A stretch of DNA of 60,687 bases from an uncultured Prevotellaceae bacterium (GTDB lineage: Bacteria > Bacteroidota > Bacteroidia > Bacteroidales > Bacteroidaceae). Positions 35,383 through 42,499 of the stretch are shown here, in pieces. The notes below the pieces were generated by a model. That model was not told the origin of the DNA, did no database searches, and saw nothing but the letters and a program-made list of their open reading frames with translations. Positions within the stretch are counted from its first letter, which is position 1. Each line of letters opens with the position of its first letter. Made by a program: the position numbers and the translations under genes. Location of the stretch: assembly GCA_937900485.1 (NCBI GenBank), contig CALCEL010000067.1, positions 1-60,687 of the forward strand, given 5' to 3'.

Positions 35383-37491
35383 ATGAAAATTAAATCAATT
35401 ATAATAAGTGGTTTGCTCCTCGCCGGTCTTGGAGCATCCACCACATCGTGTGAGGATATGTTCACTGCGGAGAATAATCTGGTGTCCACTGACCTTACTC
35501 CGCAGGATACTTTGTGGCAGATGATGGGTATCGTCCAACGTATGCAGAAACTGGCGGACCGTACGATACTTCTCGGTGAGGTCCGCGCAGACCTTGTCAC
35601 TGTTGATGATATCCATGCGTCAGCGGACATCAAGGAGCTTGCCACCAACCAGGTGTCAACGACAAACTCCTATAACAGCCCGGCGGAGTATTACGATGTC
35701 ATCAACAATTGTAACCTCTATCTGTCAAAGGTGGACTCACTCCTTAAGACACATGGTGAATATTATTATGAGCGTGAGATATGCGCCGCTAAGTGTTTCC
35801 GCGCATGGTGCTATCTTGAGCTCGCTAAGATCTATGCTGAGGTACCGTTCGTGACTGAGCCGGTGCTCACTTCCGATGCAGCAGAGGAAATCCTGGAGTC
35901 AGGTTCTAAGGCAGACATGAAGACCATCCTCGACTTCGTCATCGATGACTTGCAGAAATATCCTTATATGAGCAAGAATGATGACCTTCGTCAGGATTAT
36001 GGAAAACAGACATGGGACGGATATTCTTATAAAAAGTTCTTCTTCCCTGTGCGCGCTCTTCTCGCGGAGCTTTATCTCTGGAGAGGTTCATACACAGGAG
36101 ACCAGCAGGACTATATCAACGCCATCCGCATGTATCATGATTACTTCTGTTTCCCGGATGAGGAAATCGCCGTAGGTGCAAACTATACCGCTCAGTGGTT
36201 GAATAAAGACTTCACTCTTAGACTTAACTTATACGATACTCGTTTCTATTTGGCTAAAGAAGCAGCATGTGTCTTACCTCTTGACTCTGTTGAGTACTAC
36301 GGTAACACCACAGACCTGCGTGCCGTGTTCAACTCACAGTATTCTAACAATTACTATCCTGCTGTGGTTCCTTCTCAGGCTATCAAGAATTTGTCAAAGT
36401 CACAGGACTATTGTTACTATAAGTATTCATCATCAACGGCTCGTGACACAATTTATGGTAGTCATGACGCTAACAGTTATGATGATCCATTGTACGAGGG
36501 TGACCTTCGTTTGTCTTCAATCTTTAATTCCACATCTAATCTGTCAGAGAGCCAGTACAACTCGAACTACAATGATATGAAGTATTACAATGCAAAGTAT
36601 CTCAGTGGTTCTTCGTCTGTCTCAACAGACGAGAGAATGGCTTCTGTCACTTTGTTCAGAAACACTATACTGTATATTCACATGGCAGAGGCTCTCAACA
36701 GAGCTGGCTTCCCTGAGACATCATTTGCTGTCTTGGCATACGGTTTGTCTTACGACGTGCTTAACAATCGTGACATTATCTCTCAGGACGAGTTCGACAG
36801 ATTGTGTGAGATCAAGTCTTATGGATTCACGTTGACAGACGCCAAGTACACAGATGAGCTCTCAGCAAAGACTACAGGCTCTTTCGTGATATGGCCGTCA
36901 TCAGTGTTCGCTACTCCTGACAAGGATAACTCAACTGCGGGTGGTGGAACAATCGTTATCGACCTGACGTCGGGCGCTTCATTGACAAACACTGGTATTC
37001 ACTCACTTGGTTGCGGTGACACAGAGTATAATAAGTATTATTACCTTGACGATTCAGTCACTCTCGCAGGACTCATTGAAGACATACCAGTTCCTACGTA
37101 CGCTTCAGTGAACACGCTTAACTCACGCTCTACTGCAGCGGATACTCTTCGTCACGACAGCCTCGTGGCATACAACGACTCTCTTCTCCGTGACTATACC
37201 GCTGCTCAGGCGGAGGTTGACTCTCTTAACAACGTTTACCTCCACTCAGAGAGTGTGACGGCTAAGCGTATAGCACATGTTAAACAGCTCATCCTCGATG
37301 AGGAGGCTCTTGAGGGTGCGTTCGAGGGTTACCGTTTCTATGACCTCCTCCGTTACCAGATGCAGGAGGGTAAGGTTGTCGGCGGTTCATCAGCCACTAT
37401 CTCTATGCCGGAGTATATGCTCAACGACACAGAGAAATATGGCACTCCGACAATGTCTGGACGATGGTATCTTAAGCTGAAAGACAGGTGA
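35383..37491 (+). CDS. SusD-like ligand-binding lipoprotein (second pair)
   Basis: 702 residues, longer than most SusD proteins. Lipobox TTSC ends at Cys23. RagB/SusD features: ICAAKCFRAWCYLELAKIYAEVPFV (about 131-155), the surface helix region FFFPVRALLAELYLWRGSY, and the C-terminal ALEGAFEGYRFYDLLRYQMQ. An extra Thr/Asp-rich segment (about 510-600) precedes the C-terminal helices and probably forms a surface insertion. It is the last gene of the operon; a terminator begins 37 bp after its stop. Confidence 0.94.
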   Translation: MKIKSIIISGLLLAGLGASTTSCEDMFTAENNLVSTDLTPQDTLWQMMGIVQRMQKLADRTILLGEVRADLVTVDDIHASADIKELATNQVSTTNSYNSPAEYYDVINNCNLYLSKVDSLLKTHGEYYYEREICAAKCFRAWCYLELAKIYAEVPFVTEPVLTSDAAEEILESGSKADMKTILDFVIDDLQKYPYMSKNDDLRQDYGKQTWDGYSYKKFFFPVRALLAELYLWRGSYTGDQQDYINAIRMYHDYFCFPDEEIAVGANYTAQWLNKDFTLRLNLYDTRFYLAKEAACVLPLDSVEYYGNTTDLRAVFNSQYSNNYYPAVVPSQAIKNLSKSQDYCYYKYSSSTARDTIYGSHDANSYDDPLYEGDLRLSSIFNSTSNLSESQYNSNYNDMKYYNAKYLSGSSSVSTDERMASVTLFRNTILYIHMAEALNRAGFPETSFAVLAYGLSYDVLNNRDIISQDEFDRLCEIKSYGFTLTDAKYTDELSAKTTGSFVIWPSSVFATPDKDNSTAGGGTIVIDLTSGASLTNTGIHSLGCGDTEYNKYYYLDDSVTLAGLIEDIPVPTYASVNTLNSRSTAADTLRHDSLVAYNDSLLRDYTAAQAEVDSLNNVYLHSESVTAKRIAHVKQLILDEEALEGAFEGYRFYDLLRYQMQEGKVVGGSSATISMPEYMLNDTEKYGTPTMSGRWYLKLKDR

Positions 37492-37528
37492 TGATTCTGA
37501 GTCATCATATTGTTTACTCATACGTGAT

Positions 37529-37564
37529 AAAAAAAGGCTTTGGGTTTTGCCCGGAGCCTTTTTT
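37529..37564 (+). terminator. Intrinsic terminator of the FAS1-Sus operon
   Basis: An A-rich 5' arm AAAAAAAGGCT with GGG pairs with CCC and AGCCTTTTTT across a TTTTG loop, with a two-base internal bulge on each side. The T run ends the transcript. It would also work partly on the minus strand because of the A run. Confidence 0.85.
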
Positions 37565-37582
37565 CGTTTTTAGGGCGTAAAA

Positions 37583-37614
37583 TTTGCGTTAGTCGTACTT
37601 TTCCGTTAAATTTG
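37583..37614 (+). promoter_or_regulatory. Promoter of the metalloprotease gene
   Basis: TTTG (37583-37586), a 20 bp spacer and TAAATTTG (37607-37614): a full match to the Bacteroidota consensus. The leader to the ATG at 37722 would be about 100 bases. Confidence 0.75.
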
Positions 37615-37721
37615 TGCATAAGATACCTTTTGAGCGACACTAATTATTCGGGGGTACCATCCTTGTGCTTTTTACTAATAAGGGAGTCATCACGGCTTCC
37701 GGCAATAATAACATACGAAAT

Positions 37722-38588
37722 ATGAAACTTACAGGCAGACGAGAGAGCACGAATGTCGATGACAGACGTGGCAAGCAGTCAGGCTCAGTCAAACTGGGCG
37801 GTGGTATATTAGGAATAGTGGTGGCAGGCCTTATCACTTGGTTCATGGGAGGCAATCCGCTCGATGTCCTTCAGAATGCGGACATTAGTCAGATAGCGAC
37901 CACGACCACCAGTGGTGAGTATCAGCCGACGGAGGAGGAGAAGGAACTGGAGAAGTTCTGCCGTCAGGTGTTGGCAGGTACTGAGGATATATGGACTGAG
38001 GAGTTCCGTAAGATGGGTAAGACCTATGAGCCGCCTACACTGGTGTTCTTCAACGGCAGTGTGCAGTCAGGCTGTGGCGGAGCGTCAGCCAGCACAGGAC
38101 CTTTTTATTGCTCGGCAGACCAGTGTGTGTATATCGACTTGTCATTCTTCACCAGCATGAAGAAACAGCTCGGAGCTGACGGTGATTTCGCTTACGCTTA
38201 CGTCCTGGCGCATGAGGTGGGACATCATGTACAGTATCTCCTCGGTAACCTGGGCCGCGCTCATCAGAAGATGGCGCGGCTGTCAGAGAAGGAAGCCAAT
38301 AAGGTGAGTGTGCAGATTGAACTGCAGGCGGACTGCTTCGCCGGCGTGTGGGCTTATCACGATAATCAGACCTACGGCTCACTGGAGGAAGGTGACATCG
38401 AGGAGGCTATCCAGACCGCTCAGGTCATCGGCGACGACTACCTTCAGAAGAAAGCTAACGGATATGTCGTGCCTGAGAGCTTCAACCATGGCACGTCAAA
38501 ACAGAGAATCAAATGGCTGAAGCGTGGATTGACATCCGGTAAAATCAGTGACGGCGACACATTCTCTGTCTCTTATGAGAATCTCTGA
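37722..38588 (+). CDS. ypfJ: Neutral zinc metallopeptidase, YpfJ family
   Basis: 288 residues from MKLTGRREST, the usual family start; the open frame back to 37665 is not homologous. One membrane segment (about 26-43) anchors it to the inner membrane with the catalytic part outside. The zinc motif HEVGHH is at 164-169. The family segment CGGASASTGPFYC (118-130) and the later ELQADCFAGVWA with a further acidic ligand are intact. No substrate is established for this family as far as I know. It is a single-gene unit with its own promoter and terminator. Confidence 0.92.
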   Translation: MKLTGRRESTNVDDRRGKQSGSVKLGGGILGIVVAGLITWFMGGNPLDVLQNADISQIATTTTSGEYQPTEEEKELEKFCRQVLAGTEDIWTEEFRKMGKTYEPPTLVFFNGSVQSGCGGASASTGPFYCSADQCVYIDLSFFTSMKKQLGADGDFAYAYVLAHEVGHHVQYLLGNLGRAHQKMARLSEKEANKVSVQIELQADCFAGVWAYHDNQTYGSLEEGDIEEAIQTAQVIGDDYLQKKANGYVVPESFNHGTSKQRIKWLKRGLTSGKISDGDTFSVSYENL

Positions 38589-38608
38589 TTACCTTTATAA
38601 ATGAGTAT

Positions 38609-38641
38609 AACGGTTCCTGGCCTGCTCGGTCGGGAACCGTT
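38609..38641 (+). terminator. Stem-loop terminator after ypfJ
   Basis: AACGGTTCC (38609-38617) pairs perfectly with GGAACCGTT (38633-38641) around a 15-base loop, 20 bases after the ypfJ stop. The tail is only moderately T rich (CTCCGTTTGTTTCC). Confidence 0.65.
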
Positions 38642-38757
38642 CTCCGTTTGTTTCCATCTTTAACCCAATAGATACTACGTCCCATGTTCTTCGTGGAATT
38701 GTCATGGAGACTTCAAACAAATAGGATTGCAGCTCCTTTTGCTCTTATGGACAAATA

Positions 38758-39089
38758 ACAGGTGGAATAACGGACAATTTGGAGTGTTACCAAATTTCCT
38801 ATGCCTGTTTTTATTCGAAATTAGATTAACTTACTGATAATCCGATTACAAGATATTCAAAAATCTTGTGTCTCTTTTTTGAAATTCTTAGGTTAGGATA
38901 TAGTCTATACGCAGGTCTGCAGTTTTCAAAATCCTAACCTGAACTTTTCAACGTCCTAACCTGAGAATTTCAGACGCCGAATAAGACACGGGAAAAAACG
39001 GTAAAGCATTTTTCCGATGACAGACATCAATGGAAAAAGAGGAGTTTCGGACAGTAAAAATTAGTGGTGTGGATTTGAAATTTGGTCAC
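38758..39089 (+). repeat. 332 bp structured intergenic element, copy 2
   Basis: Second copy of the element at 18961-19292, same strand and same length. The inner inverted repeat is GAAATTCTTAGGTTAGGA (38881-38898) and TCCTAACCTGAGAATTTC (38954-38971). One A-to-G change relative to copy 1 leaves a G-U pair, so pairing in RNA is kept. The outer pair is GTTACCAAATTTC against the complement of GAAATTTGGTCAC at the right end (12 of 13). It lies about 115 bp after the ypfJ terminator and 240 bp before the GH5 promoter. Confidence 0.9.
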
Positions 39090-39168
39090 GTCCTCTTTTG
39101 TTATGCCAGCTTTGTGTTTTTTGTGACAATTTAGGAGCGGCAAGCCGACTGGTGCTGTTAAATTTAGA

Positions 39169-39213
39169 CACAACTCATGCATAAGTATTGCGTGAGTTAT
39201 TATCATTGTTGTG
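39169..39213. repeat. Nested inverted repeats upstream of the GH5 gene
   Basis: CACAAC (39169-39174) pairs with GTTGTG (39208-39213). Inside it AACTCATGCA (39172-39181) pairs with TGCGTGAGTT (39189-39198) with one G-T position. The two pairs share bases, so they are alternative folds or a two-part operator. It lies about 120 bp before the promoter of the GH5 gene. The remaining sequence between 39090 and 39329 shows nothing further. Confidence 0.5.
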
Positions 39214-39329
39214 CTTATGTAATGTCTGAGCGTCCCTCACACAAGTACAACGGTGTAATCTGTTTAGCGGACAGAATTATAATGAAATAGCGAGTTTCTG
39301 ACGGGTTTCCGTATTTTTTCTATTCAAAA

Positions 39330-39361
39330 TTTGTTTGTTAGTTTTAAATGACATAATTTTG
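39330..39361 (+). promoter_or_regulatory. Promoter of the GH5 gene
   Basis: TTTG (39330-39333), a 20 bp spacer, and TAATTTTG (39354-39361), a full match to the Bacteroidota promoter consensus. The ATG is 34 bp downstream. Confidence 0.8.
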
Positions 39362-39395
39362 AGATGCTAATCATTTAATATCGTGTAAAAACAAT

Positions 39396-41219
39396 ATGAG
39401 AAAAACATTTTACGTTATCTGTGTTTTTCTGTCAATGATGGGAAACATGATGTGTCTGGCTTCTTGCGGAGACGATGACACGAGTACTGTGGAGACTGTC
39501 ATCACTAACAGTGTTGTTTTATCTGAGAGCGAGCTTCTGTTCTCCAAGAGTGAGGGTAGTGCCACGTTCGTGATAACAGGAGCCATTTCTCCTCAGTTGT
39601 CTTCCGATGCTGACTGGTGTTCTGTCTCAGTCGGTGCCGTCGATGCAGACACGAAGTCTACGTGTACTGTTACCGTGTCTGCAAACACTACGTACGACGA
39701 GCGTGTGGCGAGAATCACAGTGAGACAAGGTAACGTGACACGTCAGGTAGTTGTCACACAGTCACAGGATGACGGACTGACAGTTGGACAGACCAGCTAT
39801 TTCGTCTCTGCCTCTGGTGGACAGGTGTCAGTGACGGTGAAGGCCAACGTCGATTTCACCGAGACAATCAGTGAACCGACATGGGTGAGCGCCACGTCAA
39901 CACGTGGACTGAAAGCCTATACCAGGACATATTCTGTGGCGGCTAACGAGGGAGAGGCGAGGACTGCCACAGTCATCTACAGATTTGGTGAGCTGGCTGA
40001 CACCGTGACAATCACTCAGGCCGCTTACGACCCGGGTAATATCACTGCGACGGCTGCGGACATTGCTAAGCTGATGTATCCTGGATGGAACCTCGGTAAT
40101 ACACTGGAGGCTTGTGGCGGTGAGGCTGAGAACTTTACTAACAAGGGCGGCGTGGCTCGTGAGACATACTGGCAGAAGACAAAGACCACTCAGCAGGTCA
40201 TCGACGCAGTCAGGGACGCTGGCTTCCATTCCGTGCGCATCCCAGTGTCTTGGGTGTGTGGACATATATCCGGAGGTACGGAGTCGGAGCCTGTTATTGA
40301 CGAGAAATGGATGGCGAGAGTGAAAGAGGTGGTCGACTACTGTGTGTCAGATGGTCTGTATGTCGTCCTCAATGACCATTGGGACGGCGGCTGGCTTGAG
40401 GTACTCGGATTCAGCGGTAGCTCGTCATCATACAAGTCATTGTCAGGTGTTGACGTGAACAAGAAAATCATGACGCTGAAATATCTGTGGACTCAGATAG
40501 CTAATGAGTTCAAGGACTATGACGAGCATGTGCTCTTCGCGGGTCTAAACGAGCCGTTCCAAGAGTATAGCCTCTTCAACAGCAGACACAGCACATTGAC
40601 ATCAACGCTCGTCAAATATAACAAGGCGTTCGTGGAGGCTGTACGCGTCACGGGCGGTAACAATAACACACGTACGCTAGTTGTGCAGGGACCTGGTGCC
40701 AATGTTAGCTCCGCCTGCACATATATGGGTACTGACAAACTGCCAGAAGAGGCAGGACATCTCATGGTTGAGGTGCACTATTATGACCCGGGACAGTTCT
40801 GTGGGACATACGACTCCAACGTGTATTTCTGGGGAACGGACAATCATTCCACTCTCAGTGCGTCAAACAACGCCACATGGGGCGAGGAGTCATACATGGT
40901 GGAGCAGTTTGACAAGCTGAAGCAGACGTACACTTCTAAGGGCTATCCGGTCATCTTAGGTGAGTACGGAGCGGTATGGCGTACCATCAGCACGGATAAG
41001 GACAAGCATAATGCATCAATCCGTTTGTTCTATAAACTGGTAAACCAGTATGGAGTAGAAAGAGGTATCATTCCTTTCACTTGGGACACCAATGGATTCC
41101 CGTCTAACCCTGTGGACGGCACCATGACGATTATCAACAGAGCGGACTGCACGATTTATAACAGTTATGCGCTGGAAGGTGTCAAGGAAGGTGTGAGTGC
41201 CGCACAGTGGCCTTATTGA
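39396..41219 (+). CDS. GH5 endo-beta-glucanase/xyloglucanase-type lipoprotein with two BACON domains
   Basis: 607 residues. The lipobox LASC ends at Cys24, so it is a surface lipoprotein. Two BACON domains (about 42-122 and 128-208) end with the VVVTQSQ and VTITQAA strands typical of the fold. The GH5 barrel (about 215-600) contains GWNLGNTLEA, RIPVSW, LNDHW, the acid/base Glu386 (LNEPF), HYYDP and the nucleophile Glu523 (ILGEYG). GWNLGNTLEA and the BACON arrangement point to GH5_4, whose members include xyloglucanases and mixed-linkage glucanases. BACON domains act as spacers or ligand modules on the cell surface. No SusCD pair is adjacent. Confidence 0.92.
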   Translation: MRKTFYVICVFLSMMGNMMCLASCGDDDTSTVETVITNSVVLSESELLFSKSEGSATFVITGAISPQLSSDADWCSVSVGAVDADTKSTCTVTVSANTTYDERVARITVRQGNVTRQVVVTQSQDDGLTVGQTSYFVSASGGQVSVTVKANVDFTETISEPTWVSATSTRGLKAYTRTYSVAANEGEARTATVIYRFGELADTVTITQAAYDPGNITATAADIAKLMYPGWNLGNTLEACGGEAENFTNKGGVARETYWQKTKTTQQVIDAVRDAGFHSVRIPVSWVCGHISGGTESEPVIDEKWMARVKEVVDYCVSDGLYVVLNDHWDGGWLEVLGFSGSSSSYKSLSGVDVNKKIMTLKYLWTQIANEFKDYDEHVLFAGLNEPFQEYSLFNSRHSTLTSTLVKYNKAFVEAVRVTGGNNNTRTLVVQGPGANVSSACTYMGTDKLPEEAGHLMVEVHYYDPGQFCGTYDSNVYFWGTDNHSTLSASNNATWGEESYMVEQFDKLKQTYTSKGYPVILGEYGAVWRTISTDKDKHNASIRLFYKLVNQYGVERGIIPFTWDTNGFPSNPVDGTMTIINRADCTIYNSYALEGVKEGVSAAQWPY

Positions 41220-41236
41220 GACATTGACTTATATAT

Positions 41237-41259
41237 GCCTGGCGGCTTGTCCGTCAGGC
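41237..41259 (+). terminator. Hairpin after the GH5 gene
   Basis: GCCTGGCGG (41237-41245) pairs with CCGTCAGGC (41251-41259) with one G-T pair and a five-base loop. No T run follows, so it is a weak or factor-dependent terminator at best. Confidence 0.45.
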
Positions 41260-41302
41260 TACAAATATCCTTTGCATCAATCTTAATCAAAAAATGTTTA
41301 TT

Positions 41303-41695
41303 ATGAAAAAAATCTTGTCTTTATTCGCAATCGTGGCGGGCATATGTTTTTTTGTGTCCTGCTCCAAGAACACACCTAAGAGTGTGACAGAGAAATTCGT
41401 GAGCGCCCTGAAGGATAAGGAGTATTCCAAGGCTATAGATATGTGCCAGTTCAGTGACTCCATGGATGAGCAGAAGAAACAGGAGCTTGTCGGATTTATG
41501 GAGCAGAAGGTGAGTAAGTCGTTTGAAAAAAAAGGTGGTATCAGTGACTTCTCTATTGATGGCGAGGAGGTGACCGAGGATGGTAACACCGCTAAGGTTA
41601 CTTATACCCTGAAGTTCGGCAACGGTGAGACAAGTCAGGAGACGACGAATCTTGTCAAGGTGGATGATGAGTGGAAGATTGATGGCGGTAAGTGA
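41303..41695 (+). CDS. Small DUF4878-like lipoprotein
   Basis: 130 residues from MKKILSLFAIV; an in-frame ATG at 41294 is an alternative. The lipobox FVSC ends at Cys20. The mature part has the cystatin/NTF2-like pattern of the DUF4878 group: an N-terminal helix (TPKSVTEKFVSALKDKEYSKAIDMC) and a final strand LVKVDDEWKIDG. The family is common in Bacteroidota envelopes and has no known function. The next gene begins 3 bp after the stop, so the two are likely co-translated. Confidence 0.75.
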   Translation: MKKILSLFAIVAGICFFVSCSKNTPKSVTEKFVSALKDKEYSKAIDMCQFSDSMDEQKKQELVGFMEQKVSKSFEKKGGISDFSIDGEEVTEDGNTAKVTYTLKFGNGETSQETTNLVKVDDEWKIDGGK

Positions 41696-41698
41696 CAC

Positions 41699-42313
41699 AT
41701 GAGGCATCACGTCATCTTTCTACTGTGTGTCTGTCTCTCTGTCTGCGCTGCTCTCACAGGGTGCGGCCGTAAAGAGACGGTGAGACAGACGTTTGACTCA
41801 GGACTGTTGCGTGACGGCGACCTGTTGCTCAGATGCGGATACGGTATCGAGAGCAGTGCGGTGTCCATGGTCAGCGGTTCATCATATTCTCATATTGGCA
41901 TCGCTTGCCATGACAGCGCGTGCGGATGGATGGTCGTTCATGCCGTGCCAGGGGAGAGTGGGCCAGAAGGAATCGACAGACTCAAGTATGAGCCTGTCGA
42001 TTCCTTCTTTTCCGTCACAAGGACGAGAAACGGTGCCGTGGCTCGTGTGTTGTGTGATGACGACCTGAAACGAGTGGTGGTGGAGTATGCTGTCGGCAAA
42101 TACCGTGACGGCGTGTTGTTCGACCATGACTATGTTCTTGAGGACAGCGTTGAGATGTATTGCGCCGAACTGGTGTGGAGAAGCTTCCGCGCGGCCGGAG
42201 TACCCCTTGTCTCATCACCGTCTCGACGTAATCCCTTGGGCAGAAAGGGTATGGTGATTTATCCTTCTGATTTCCTCAGCGACACACTGGTGTCAGAGAT
42301 AGTGAGTTTTTGA
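41699..42313 (+). CDS. Permuted NlpC/P60-like amidase lipoprotein, YiiX/YebB family
   Basis: 204 residues with lipobox ALTGC ending at Cys22. The circularly permuted papain-like fold is seen in the order His first, Cys later: LRDGDLLLRCG (37-47), SYSHIGIA with His65, and EMYCAELVW with Cys155 as the probable nucleophile. Members of this fold cleave amide bonds, probably in peptidoglycan peptides or lipids, but the substrate of the YiiX type is not established. It follows the DUF4878 lipoprotein gene closely. The regulator gene downstream has its own promoter. Confidence 0.82.
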   Translation: MRHHVIFLLCVCLSVCAALTGCGRKETVRQTFDSGLLRDGDLLLRCGYGIESSAVSMVSGSSYSHIGIACHDSACGWMVVHAVPGESGPEGIDRLKYEPVDSFFSVTRTRNGAVARVLCDDDLKRVVVEYAVGKYRDGVLFDHDYVLEDSVEMYCAELVWRSFRAAGVPLVSSPSRRNPLGRKGMVIYPSDFLSDTLVSEIVSF

Positions 42314-42365
42314 GACGACACGCTGAGCATGAAAAGACGTGCCAGCGATGTTTATCGATGTTACG

Positions 42366-42396
42366 TTTGTCTTTTGACGTAAAATAATTAACTTCG
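42366..42396 (+). promoter_or_regulatory. Promoter of the hybrid two-component regulator gene
   Basis: TTTG (42366-42369), a 19 bp spacer, then TAACTTCG (42389-42396), one mismatch from TAnnTTTG. The leader to the ATG at 42500 is about 95 bases. Confidence 0.6.
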
Positions 42397-42499
42397 CGTT
42401 ACTGCGCGCGTCGATGTATGTGCCTTGACGGTAATGTGTGTCTATTGGCGTCGTCGCGTGGTGAGAATTAAACCAATAACCAAAGACAAGTCTCAGACT

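Noticed and set aside
18961..39089. The two 332 bp copies as ends of a composite transposon carrying the FAS1-Sus operon
   Set aside because: The copies are in direct orientation, no transposase or integrase gene lies between or within them, and I see no target-site duplication; a composite element remains unproven.
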